DNA of 64,000 nucleotides from Bugulina stolonifera (taxonomy: Eukaryota; Bryozoa; Gymnolaemata; Cheilostomatida; Bugulidae), in assembly GCA_935421135.1 (NCBI GenBank), contig OW285189.1:17381072-17445071 (forward strand). The letters are read 5' to 3'. The notes beneath the pieces were generated by a model, which did not search any database, had not been told where the DNA came from, and saw nothing but the letters and a program-made list of their open reading frames with translations. The position numbers were made by a program, and so were the translations under genes. Shown piece after piece: positions 50,673 through 62,500 of this stretch. Each line of letters starts with the position of its first letter. Within the stretch, counting starts at the first letter, position 1.

Positions 50673-50772
50673 CATGATTGCCAGGAAAATTTACCACTTC
50701 AGCTCTGTAGTAGCCTTGTTCATAATATTTAGCCAAACAGAATGATCCAATTCCTCCCTCCAACAATACAAG
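50673..50772 (-). CDS. Unrecognised gene, possible Tudor-like fragment exon
   Basis: Exon between GTTGCAG and a GTAAGAT donor. The frame reads LVLLEGGIGSFCLAKYYEQG then YYRAEVVNFPGNH. The pattern CLAKYY.(D/Q)G.YYRAEV resembles the first two strands of a Tudor/Agenet-type barrel. The usual following strand (V.F.DYG) was not found in the next exon, so the domain call is weak. Upstream exons were not found. The ends fit the exon at 49572 (G|AT, Asp). Confidence 0.45.
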
Positions 50773-51474
50773 CTGCAACGACCATCAGTTCTAATTGAAA
50801 ACATAATGAAAACAACTGTGTTTATGAAGAAAACTTACCACAAAAATCAACAGTAAATACATATATAAGGTATAAGGTGTAAAACGGAATGTAAATTAAA
50901 CAATCCAATAGATAGCAGGCCGGTCACTTTTTATAAAACAGTGTTTGGAATTTGATTTGCCTTTGGTCTGTTTTACCGCATTTTAAAGTTAATAGATAAT
51001 TGAACAGTGTGTTTGAATATAATAATTATTAATCAAGTTTATACATTTATCTACTAGATTAATCAAACCACTCACTGATCAGTAATATATTTGTATAATC
51101 TACATGCACAAAGCATCTGGATGTATTATTTGTATCATAGTTTTATCTTAAATTTGCCAACACACAGAATATGCATAAGGAAAACATCAATATACACTTG
51201 TAAATTTTATGCGGTATTGGCAACTTACATCTATCTGCGTAGAGCATGCGGCATGTTAACGGATCCAGGCAGGCTCAATCATCTTATTTCAGCTTCATTC
51301 AGGTTGGCCTGGAATTCTAAAGCAGATATTGTTTGCTACAGTAGACTATTACTTTCCTTAACATCTGATTTTCCTTTAGCACGTTTATATATCGCATAAT
51401 ATACTAGGTTGTGGACAGTTAGGTATAATAAGACTTCAAGTGTTACAACAAATAACATCATCATTATTGTTCTT

Positions 51475-51540
51475 CTCCTACAGCAGTATACAGCCTTTAA
51501 ACATGAGTACACGTTTAAAGGCTGTATGCTGCTGTAGGAG
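51475..51540. repeat. 66-bp near-perfect hairpin
   Basis: Arms 51475-51502 and 51513-51540 (28 bp each, left arm starting CTCCTACAGCAG) are reverse complements with a single mismatch, around a 10-base loop ATGAGTACAC. It lies 220 bases before the satellite array. Confidence 0.85.
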
Positions 51541-51754
51541 TAGTTGATCTCAGTAATATATACATATAATATCTACATGCAATTCAATATTTATACTCAC
51601 ATTCAGTGTAGCAGTGGGCTCCACAAGACCTACTAACTTCTACTTATAATTACTAGTCTCCTAGAGTAACATGACAAAATTATTTGGTGAGTGCTTGCTA
51701 CGTTGTGCTAAGCATTGCGTCTGACTTGATTTTAATAGGTGATACCATTATATA

Positions 51755-54100
51755 ATATGAAAGGCCCCATAACCGTGAGTATTACGCATAATCAATATAT
51801 AAAATTTATACACAGTGCACAGCTATGTGCATCATATGGAAAGCCCCATAACTGTGGATTGTTATACATAATTATTATATGAAACATATATACAGTGCAT
51901 AGCCATGCGCATGATATGGAGAGCCCCATAACTGTGGATTGTTATACATTATTATTATATAAAACTTGTATACAGTGCATAGCCAAGTGATTGATATGGA
52001 AAGCCCCATAACTGTGGATTGTTATACATAATAATTGTATTAAACTTATATACAGTGCATAGCCATGTGCTTGATGTGGAAAGCCCCACAACTGTGGATT
52101 GTTATACATAATTATTATATAAAATTTATATACAGTGCATAGCCATATGCTTGATATGGAAAGCCCCATAACTGTGGATAGTTATACATAATTATCATAT
52201 GAAAGTTATATACAGTGCATAGCCATGCTCATGATATGGAGAGCCCCATAACTGTGGATTGTTATACATAATTATTATATAAAACTTATATACAGTGCAT
52301 AGCCATGTGCTTGATGTGAAAAGCCCCACAACTGTGGATTGTTATACATAATTATTATATAAAACTTGTATACAGTGCATAGCCATGTGTTTGATATGGA
52401 AAGCCCCATAATTGTGGATTGTTATACATAATAATTGTATTAAACTTACATACAGTGCATAGCCATGTGCTTGATGTGGAAAGCCCCACAACTGTGGATT
52501 GTTATACATAATTATTATATAAAATTTATATACAGTGCATAGCCATATGCTTGATATGGAAAGCCCCATAACTGTGGATTGTTATACATAATTATTATAT
52601 AAACTTATATACAGTGCACAGCCATGCTCATGATATGGAGAGCCCCATAACTGTGGATTGTTATACATAATAATTGTATTAAACTTATATACAGTGCATA
52701 GCCATGTGCTTGATGTGGAAAGCCCCACAACTGTGGATTGTTATACATAATTATTATATGAAATTTATATACAATGCATAGCCATATGCTTGATATGGAA
52801 AGCCCCATAACTGTGGATTGTTATACATAATAATTGTATTAAACTTATATACAGTGCATAGCCATGTGCTTGATATGGAAAGCCCCATAATTGTGGATTG
52901 TTATACATAATTATTATATTAAATTTATATACAGTGCATCGCCATGTGCTTGGTATGGGAAGCCCCATAATATTGTGGATTGTTATATATAATTATTATA
53001 TTGAACTTATATACAATGCATAGCCATGTGCTTGATATGGAAAGCCCCATAATATTGTGAATCGTCATACATAATAAATATATTTAACTTATATACAGTG
53101 CATAGCCATGTACATGATACGGAAAGCCCCATAATTGTGAATTGTTATAGATAATTATTATATTAAACTTATACAGTGCATAGCCATGTGCATGATATGG
53201 AAAGCCCCATAATTGTGCATTGTTATAGATAATTATTATATAAAATTTATATACAGTGCATAGCCATATGCTTGATATGGAAAGCCCCATAACTGTGGAT
53301 TTTTATACATAATAATTGTATTAAACTTATATACAGTGCAAAGCCATGTGCTTGATATGGAAAGCCCCATAATTGTGGATTGCTATACATAATTATTATA
53401 TTAAACTTATATACAGTGCATCGCCATGTGCTTGGTATGGAAAGCCCCATAATATTGTGGATTGTTATACATAATTATTATATTGAACTTATATACAATG
53501 CATAGCCATGTGCTTGATATGGAAAGCCCCATAATATTGTGAATTGTTATACATAATAATTATATTTAACTTATATACTGTGCATAGCCATGTACATGAT
53601 ACGGAAAGCCCCATAATTGTGAATTGTTATAGATAATTATTATATTAAACTTATATACAGTGCATAGCCATGTGCATGATATGGAAAGCCCCATAATTGT
53701 GAATTGTTATACATAATAATTATATTTGACTTATATACAGTGCATAGCCATGTACATGATACAGAAAGCCCCATAATTGTGAATTGTTATAGATAATTAT
53801 TATATTAAACTTATATACAGTGCATAGCCATGTGCATGATATGGAAAGCCCCATAATTGTGCATTGTTATAGATAATTATTATATTGAACTTATATACAA
53901 TGCATAGCCATGTGCATGATGTGGAAAGCCCCATAATTGTGAATTGTTATACATAATAATTATATTTAACTTATATACAGTGCATAGCCATGTGCATGAT
54001 ATGGAAAGCCCCATAATTGTGAATTGTTATACATAATAATTATATTGAACTTATACACAGTGCATAGCCATGTGCATGATTTGGAATTCCCCATGACGGT
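51755..54100. repeat. 80-bp satellite array, about 30 monomers
   Basis: Tandem monomers with a core ATATGGAAAGCCCCATAA followed by CTGTGGATTGTTATACATAA and ACTTATATACAGTGCATAGC. The GCCCC landmark recurs at 51764, 51843, 51923, 52003 and so on to 54008, with spacing 78-82, mostly exactly 80. Three monomer types are seen: CCCCACAACTGTGG, CCCCATAACTGTGG, and CCCCATAATTGTG with an extra TAT in some copies. The last unit near 54089 is degenerate (GGAATTCCCCATGACGG). The array is open for short stretches on the minus strand only because of low stop density. Confidence 0.95.
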
Positions 54101-54232
54101 GATTGATATAATGATCGGACCTAAATACTGGGTGATAGCATGTAATAAGTGTAAATGAAGCATAATGTCATCTTATTGTATGGAAAATCCCATCTGGTCA
54201 AATTATTATTGGATACCAGCAAATTTCACTTA

Positions 54233-54358
54233 AATACAGTGTGTTGCCATCAGTGGTATTGTGGAGCCCAAGGATCCAATGGTTAGAGTGAGCAATAGAA
54301 GTCCTATTTGACCCCAACACCAGTTGGATAGAGAGGTTTTACCAGCCGCTGACATTTT
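54233..54358 (-). CDS. Small ORF with a hydrophobic segment (doubtful)
   Basis: From an ATG at about 54358 with A at -3, a frame of about 41 codons reads MSAAGKTSLSNWCWGQIGLL and continues hydrophobic (LLTLTIGSLGSTIPL) to a stop. It could be a signal-anchor exon or chance. It lies just past the end of the satellite array. No homology is recognised and no matching downstream exon was found. Confidence 0.15.
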
Positions 54359-54479
54359 TTCATCATTTAGCCATCGCTTACTGTCAATAATACTACACAC
54401 CAATAGGTAATACTCAACGATGATTGTCTGCCTGTTCAATTTCATCGATCACAACTATCTACAAGTCATGAGATAAAAA

Positions 54480-57130
54480 TAAAAAAATTCTAGCTATGCA
54501 TTGCATTAAGTTGAATTTAAATATGGTGTGTCACCAAGCGTATAACATGAACGACCCTAAAATTGTGGATGTCCTAAATTCATGTAGATCACAATTTTAT
54601 AATAAACATAAACTCAATATAACAAAATTATACAGTAAAAAGTATGCAAGACTACATAACGGTGTTTATTAGGCATATTTTGGATATTGCGCTCGCAAGC
54701 TAAAGGATCAGCAATATGCAGCAATAACAATTTGTTTCATCTAATAATGCACAGCGGCCTATCTGAGAACTTGAGACCCCTGCAGTAAACTATGTAATCA
54801 ATAATTATATTGAACTTGATTTTTTTCGAACTTGGTTTAAAAAGTGTTTTCCATTACGTATTGCATGGAGACTGATGGTTCCTCATCATTTGGTTACAGG
54901 ATATACTGAAATGTTTTACTGCATCATATTCAATTAGATGGATATAAACAATTTCAAAATACCCCAATGTCATTACAGTTACTTAGTAAGCAAATCACTA
55001 TACACTGCATAATGTTTTAACTTGTTTTTCTAATGTGTCACGAAAGATAATCCTGCCAAGTGCTGCTCAAGTTTGTAAAACCTACATTGTAAGCTTTCGA
55101 CAAATTTGGTTGCATGTTGTTGGCTAAGACGCAACAAAATTTAATATTAAATTTGCATTATCAATCACCAGGGTATGTGGGGTGTTATAATTTGCACTTT
55201 CCCTTTAATTAACACTCTATCCACTCTCTCCATTTCAACCAAAATTATATATTACACCAAATTAGCGAGTGAAAGGTAGTAAGACGCTAATATGCTAGCA
55301 TCTTCCGCTTCTAATGCATGTGTTTCTTTAAACGGCCCAAACAAAACGTTGTACGGCAATTTGAGGCAATTTTTTATTGATACAAACATGTGATCGAACA
55401 ATTTTTCAATGGGTAGAAACAATTTTTTACTTCTCGGCTTGTTTGTTTTCTATCAACATTGAATGAATATTACTATGTGAACAAGTTAGGGATTGCACCA
55501 AAATGATGTCGTTTGCAGCATAATCTCACTATCAACTCATATGAAAGTTCTTGTTGATCTTCATTTGAATAGTATGGTATATATTTCTACCTGTTTAATC
55601 GAAATAACAAAAGAAAAAATATACTGAAGCTAAACATACACCTGTACTATACATGTTTAGGTAAACACCTACAATGTATGAACATGTACATGTACATTTG
55701 CACGACTGTCACTGTGTGTATGGATTTTTTTACTACAAAGAAACTGACATAAACATACATAATATACTGTAGATGTAAATTTACAACTATTTGAATTATA
55801 TCACTGATAATAGTAGGCTACGAAATACAAATTTTTCATGAAGCAGATCTACATGTACTTTTAGTTGATAATTTCATTGTTATATAACAAAATAACTGAC
55901 ATTAAACCAATATTGTGAATTGAGGTACAATGTACAATGTATACTTGTTTGAAATTAATCTATAATTGTGTATACACTTGTTCAGAAGCTTGCTTTGAAG
56001 CAATCAGGTTGCATAAGAAAATGTTTTCTATAAAAGAACAGTTTCTTATGCAGCCTGCGCACACATGTGCATCAATCTGTCGTTTATGCATTTTGTGCGC
56101 ATGTCGTTTTACAACAAAATTATAGCATCTAAACTGATTGCACATTAAGCTAACTTTTCTAACATTTACTGACAAGTCTAATAATACAGCATTGTGCATA
56201 GTACTTTTATCCCCTGCGTCAGATGTCATATATTGTGCTGAAAGTTTTCCGTTAAGGTTTGGTTAATATTAGATGAATCATATGAAGTCAGCGTAACAGA
56301 CAACTCTCATAACACATAATACATTTGTATATAATCTACAATATTATTGTACACAGAACTACATGTAAATTAATATCGTGATGATTCACTTAGGCATGTA
56401 GTTCTAGCCATCCTTTGAAACCTCTCACTGTAAAACTTAATTGAAGTACTGGTATATTTAGCTTACCGGGCAAATTCATGTCGTACATGTAGGCCTAGAC
56501 TGTACATTTGTAGTACGATGTAATATTAGCATGTAGAGGAACGTGATTCACATTTCCACGAATAGCTGTAGTTCATACAACAACAATTAGATTTAGAAAA
56601 AAACTTTCATGACTGTAGCAACATGCCAGTCCTGAAAGTAAAAACCTACTTTAAACACGCCACCAGTACATGCATATTTTAAATTGCTCTCCAACGGCCT
56701 TTCCTCACAGAATCACCTAATTTTATTTTTTTTGTATGCAATTTGATATTCCAAGTAATATGTTATGCAAGTATTTTTTAAGTTTGAAGCGTCTCCGTTA
56801 TACATGTGCTTGCACCATTTTCTGTCGCGCTTGCAAGAGGCAAACACTGCCATAAAAGGAGCTTTTAATTATACCCACAAACTCTGGAAACCACAGAGGA
56901 TGCAGTGAGAACGTTTTGAATTTCTTTCAAAAAGAATAGACCTACGAGTACATGACTTGTGTTTTCAACATTCATTTGACCATCATCTGTTAGTGTAGCG
57001 CCTATGTTCTGAGATATTATCACCTGCTCACTTCATGATAATTATACTTCCCCTGCAGTTGTCTCCTCTGGATTCAATGCTCATACATGTGATGCATTGA
57101 GGGCCTGTGATATATACGGTAGTATAATGA
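54480..57130. other. Region after the satellite with no recognised gene
   Basis: AT-rich sequence with ACATGTACATGTAC (about 55684) and scattered microsatellite fragments. No exon with convincing splice sites was seen on either strand. Confidence 0.4.
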
Positions 57131-57139
57131 ACTTAGGAA

Positions 57140-57520
57140 TTTATAATGCCCCATAATATAGAAATTGTATGAAAAATGTGTATATGCATGTGTTCAATAT
57201 AATAGTGTGTACATAACATATACATATGGAAGCCCCACAAATTTGTGAAGCTCAAATTTATATATTATATATGAGAATGCCCCACACAGTTTATTATTTA
57301 TACACATCAAATTACTGGGTTTTCAATTTGGAGTTGTCCTCTCAAATTGGAGTTGTCCTGCCAAAAAAAATTCCTGAGTTAGGGGACATGGGCTCAATAG
57401 GTCTGAAGGGGTTCACAGATGCTCATGGCACTCTCAGAATTGTGGGGCTTTTTTAGAGCCCCACAATCTAATTTCAGCCCCACAGTGGGTAAAATATATA
57501 GAAATGTGCCCCATAATCAG
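57140..57520. repeat. Satellite-related GCCCCA-rich repeat cluster
   Basis: GCCCCA motifs recur at 57149, 57232, 57279, 57458, 57478 and 57508. The segment ATATGGAAGCCCCACAAATT (from about 57225) matches the core of the 80-bp satellite 3 kb away, and the first pair is spaced by 83 bases. A perfect hairpin ATTGTGGGGCT (57439-57449) / AGCCCCACAAT (57457-57467) sits inside. Confidence 0.65.
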
Positions 57521-57539
57521 GTAGTTATAAATATATATA

Positions 57540-59160
57540 TATATATTTGTAGACACATGTATATGTATGATTTCCTAAGCGGTCCATGTTAAGAAAATTT
57601 GAATTCTGTTCTTTGCAATAAGAAAAATTATTAATCACACAATTTTATCCATTCGGTTGTCATATGCTTAATTGTAGTATTTTCAAATGCCTCCTAAATG
57701 TTTTTACAGCAATGAGGACCTTCGTAAGAAAGAATAGGGTGCAACAGAAATACAAGGGACATCTATCCTCATTCTATCTACGTCGAAATTAGCGGTGCAC
57801 ATCTACAAACACAACTTTGCAGGACACAACACTGCACCGAGTAGTGTGTGCAGTGACACAAGATATGGAATAAAATACAGGAATAGATATTTACATGTAC
57901 ATGATGTATACGACACAAGCTAAGCAAAGAGTCGATGTCCTTAAGGGAAATACATTACTAGTAACTAGTGATACAGGTAACTCACACCTAATGGCTGTGT
58001 AAATAATTTATTATTCTAAGAAATGTAATACTCTAATTCTGCACGTTTGTAATTAGTCCAAACAGTATAAGAAAGTCAATTAAGTGCAGGTTAAACCACC
58101 CTACTACTGCCCAAGTAAACAAGTATATAACATCAGTTCTGAGTGCTAGTGAGTGCTATATTACAACTGCATAACTGTATACACATGTACATGTAGAATG
58201 TGTATATTATTATACATGTATGCACACATGATTTTATACCATTGGTGGACTTATTAGGGGCAACCTATGCGCTTTATTTGCTTGTGGACCCATTAGTTTT
58301 CTACTGCAGTCTATTGTACACTTATGTGCTATTTTCAATTTGTCTAACCCACCTACCATTGCTTTCTCTTTAAATTGACAAATCTGATTCAATTCTTTAT
58401 ATTCATATGTAAATACACGTATCCTGCATATTCTAAATTTTTTAAGCTGTCTGTGTTGGTTGACTACAGACTGCAGTATACCAATATAGTGTAAGATGGA
58501 CACAGAACAATTTCTTGGATTGGCTAACAGATTCTTGTAGCTGTAACATGTATGATAGTCAACTCAATATTATGTATATACGATGTAATTATGTTTCTGG
58601 TGTACATGTATATAGAGTGATGGTGAAAAGTGTCGGGTTTTCCACGCATACATGTACTAGATGAATGTAGTACTTGCTATTAAATCAGCTGCCACATCTA
58701 CAGTAAGGCACATACATGTACTATAGAAATGTTGTCAGTGAGAGAGGAAAACTCCTGTTTGTTGTGTTAGATTTCACTCATACTAGGCCTATGAGAGTGT
58801 ATACTTTGTTATTCACCAGGGAAATGCACACTAGCTATTACTATAAGAAAAGTTATCTTCTCTTTGGCTGAAACGAGAAAGCAGACAACTCCAGGCTATA
58901 GACGTAGGTAAAATTGCAAAACTACATCTGCCAGTTTGCCTTTCTTGATTAGTACATAAGATTCAACAGACCAAATGAAATTAGAGGAAAGACAACTTCT
59001 GACTTCATTTATGTAAATTGAGAAAACTATCCTAACAAAATCCCACTATCTTAAAGAACACACTGACTGGGTGGTCAGTGGGTGACCATGCAGTGGAGAG
59101 TGAATCCTTGGACTAATACAAAACAATACAAGCAGAAATTAATGTGCTATGCATATAAAT
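57540..59160. other. Gene-free flank downstream of GALK1
   Basis: No supported exon. It includes a (TA)n run at 57528-57546, and short AGACAACTCC-type motifs near 58875 and 58992. Confidence 0.4.
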
Positions 59161-59169
59161 TAAAGCACT

Positions 59170-59175
59170 TTTATT
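59170..59175 (-). terminator. Possible GALK1 poly(A) signal (AATAAA on minus strand)
   Basis: TTTATT on the plus strand reads AATAAA on the minus strand about 405 bases after the GALK1 stop. Other A-rich hexamers occur nearby, so the choice is tentative. Confidence 0.35.
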
Positions 59176-59579
59176 GCAAAGGGGGATAACTCTAACAGTT
59201 AGCCTCCCACCATATACATATATTTATAACATATAAAATTACAAGCTCAAACCATCCTCCATCAGCATAGGGTGTAAGTAGCCTACTTATAAAAAACAAA
59301 TATATAACATAAGTCCTGGTGACTCTGCCGTCATAGTTTGTTAAATTAGTGTCATTGGAATCATTTGTTGTGCATCATTAATAGGCATAAATGATATGTA
59401 TAGATGCATATACTAAATGGCTACTATGCTTTCTCAATCAGTAGAATATATAATAATACTGGTGTTCTGTGATTGGTCAGACATGGTACCTGATGTTCTG
59501 CAATTGGTTAGATATGATACCAGGTGCTCTGTGATTGGTCAGATACGGTACCAGGGGTATGTAAAGATGGCCAACCTTC

Positions 59580-62500
59580 TCAGTTCAGATGGATGATTCT
59601 AGCACCATCTGAAGCTGTACATTGTATAAAGGTGGCTGTGCCTCTGTATCTTGTCTACAACACATGATGATACTGATTCATTCATCACCAAGGATAACAA
59701 AAAATTATATAGATTGACTAGTATAATAAATAAACAAACTTTGAAGTTGTGCTCTCTTGCTAGTGACGTAAGAAGGAAAAGACAACTCTTATCTATTGCG
59801 GTTTATTAGATATGTACATGTACATGTACATGTAACTGTTACGTTGAGCAGTTTCCCAAACAGTTGAAATTCTCAAACATTGTAAAGCACATCATTCACC
59901 AACCAGAAAGAATGATAGAACTGCTAGTCAGACAGTACTAATCATTGGTAAGATGCAATCAGAAACTGTGCCACCTTCAACAAGAATATCAGCCTTTTTC
60001 ACTACATAAAACTAATGTTATTGGGAGATGACATTTACAATACAGAGTAGATGTGCCGAAAGTTGTGCTAAAATTTAAAACCTTTGCCATCCACCATTGG
60101 GTTGTTCTGTATATTTTATTGGGAACCACTGATAAGGTTGATAATCAATAGGGAATTCGGGCCTGGTTGGCACATTAAAAAGAGCGGAAGTTGTCTTCTG
60201 CTTGTGGACAGAAGACAACTCCTAATCTGTTTTACATGCCTTTACGAGATGTAACCAGTAAATGAAGGAAAATACTTACATTCACTTCCTGTTTAATAGT
60301 GTCCACAGCAGAAGTATCACAGAGAGTAACAGTGCATCCACCAAACCCTCCTCCGGTCATTCTAGAGCCGTAAACACCTTCAGGAAGTGACATCACTATC
60401 TCAACTAAGCTATCCAACTCGGGACACGACACTTCAAAGTCATCTCTACAGCATGAAATGAAACATAAAATGTTAGTTATAAGCAGTTATAGCACTGAAA
60501 TATATTAGGACACATAGCAACGACAGTAGTGGTAGAACATGTAGCACTAGTAGTAGTAGCAGCAGCAGTGGCATTAGTAGTATTAGTAGCAGTGGTAGAA
60601 CATGTAGCACTAGTAGTAGTAGCAGTAGTAGTAGCATGTTGGTCTCATGTTGGCCGCTTAGTGCTTAGAGAACAGAGGTAACCATATTATCTTTCTTCTT
60701 CATTTCCATTGTTTATGTCTGTAGTATGTCTGTAGTATGTCTGCAGTATGTCTGTAGTATGACTGTAGTATGTCTGTAGTAAGGCTGTTAGTAGTATGGC
60801 TGTAGTATGTCTGTAGTACGTCTGTAGTAAGTCTGTAGTATGTCTGTAGTAAGTCACCTACGATGCGTAGTGTATATCATCTCATAAACACACAGCATCT
60901 ATTTGGTGTGTACAGTGTACTATGGTGTATGCTGTATACTATGGATGTACAATGAAGAAGTACAGGAGGACGAACCTGAGTGAGTTGTGACTGTCCACCA
61001 TAAGTCTACCAAACTTGACAAAGTCTCCATTCTCCAGGGCTGCAACGGCGTCTTGAGTTCTCTGTATCTCTGTGATAACGTGTCTAGCTCTACGGTATAT
61101 CACATCTTCCAAGCTCTAGAGATCAAATGTGTGTACATTATCACAATGTTTTTATATATTGTACTACCGTATACTGTGTACTGTATAGGTATGTATACGG
61201 TGCATATAATTATATGTTGGTATCTATTATGATATATGTGTATGTATAAGGAAAGAGGACTAAACGAAATTCATAAACAAAATGGTATAAACCTTACGAT
61301 TGCTATAAGCTAGTAATATCAACAATGACTCATAAAATATAAAATTCATAATGTTATAGGTCACTCAGTGAATATAACATACGACATGATTGTATAGCTA
61401 TCATTTGAGATGTGTAAAATATGTGTTACATGGTAGAGGTGGAACGAGACTCGAGATTTCTCGAGTGTCGTATCGACTTGTCTTGTCTCGAAAGTCGTCT
61501 CGAGATGGCAATTAGTATTCGAGACTGGGAAACTAATAGCAGTTAATAATTTTTATTTAATATTTATAATAAATTAATAATTATAATACAATTAATTGCT
61601 AATCAACAATAAATCTATCAAATAAAAAATTATTATTCAAATTATTTAGTAATACTACATGTACGTACATGTGCATTCCCAGCACTAATTTCCTAGTAAT
61701 AGCACTGCGGCTAACTCTGAGCTACTAGTCAATCGCGGCAAGTCATACAGAATTACTAACGACTGTCATTCACCACTCCCATAATGCAATGTCACGTCCT
61801 TACCAAAAGTTGTCTACTCATGAGCTTATTTCATTAAAAGGAACATAACTCCATACTAATTTGTCAAATTACATTACTATTTTAGTACCCATGTACATGC
61901 AATGTAAGGTGCATGGAATACATGTGCAATATATTTCACAGCCTCCTGTTCACCTTTTATTGAAATGAATAGTGATAAAATACAGAGTTTACAGAGTAGC
62001 AATTGAAACTATTGGAGTTCTAACATGCAGATATATAAAATTTGGCAAACTTTTTAGGAAAATTCCCTTGAATCCTAAAACCCAGTCTCGTCTCGTCTCG
62101 AATTTTTTGGAAGTAGTGTCTCGAATCTCGTCTCGAATGCAAAAATGCTGTCTCGTTCCACCTCTATTACATGGGTACACGCAGCTGCTACTGTTAAATA
62201 AATACTGCAACTCACAGACTTTTGCTGGTCAAGTTGACCGAGGTCAGCTGAACGTAGACTAGTGACGCCGAGGGTAGACGCAGCAGAGAAGCAGTTTTCC
62301 CTCCTAGAAGGATATTCACTTCCTGTTAGCTCGTGCTTGACGTTACAGTTAATAATGAGTATAGACTTGCCCTTGAGCTCTAGAGGAACCAGTTTACTCT
62401 CATGACTTCTGTAAGCACGATACATACCCAGAGGTCAGTCAGTTAAACATCACAATACTATACACAGGTCATACATGTGTAAAAGTTACATTTATGTGTA

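Noticed and set aside
51091..51399. Plus-strand frame containing LTDPGRLNHLISASF
   Set aside because: Looked protein-like, but no family was recognised, no clear splice sites frame it, and it runs between two unrelated hairpin and satellite blocks; too weak to call.
51942..53450. Series of 65-75-codon minus-strand frames that look like a repeated protein family
   Set aside because: They are translations of the 80-bp satellite. The unit is not a multiple of three, the frames lack splice sites and start context, and similarity is explained by the DNA repeat.
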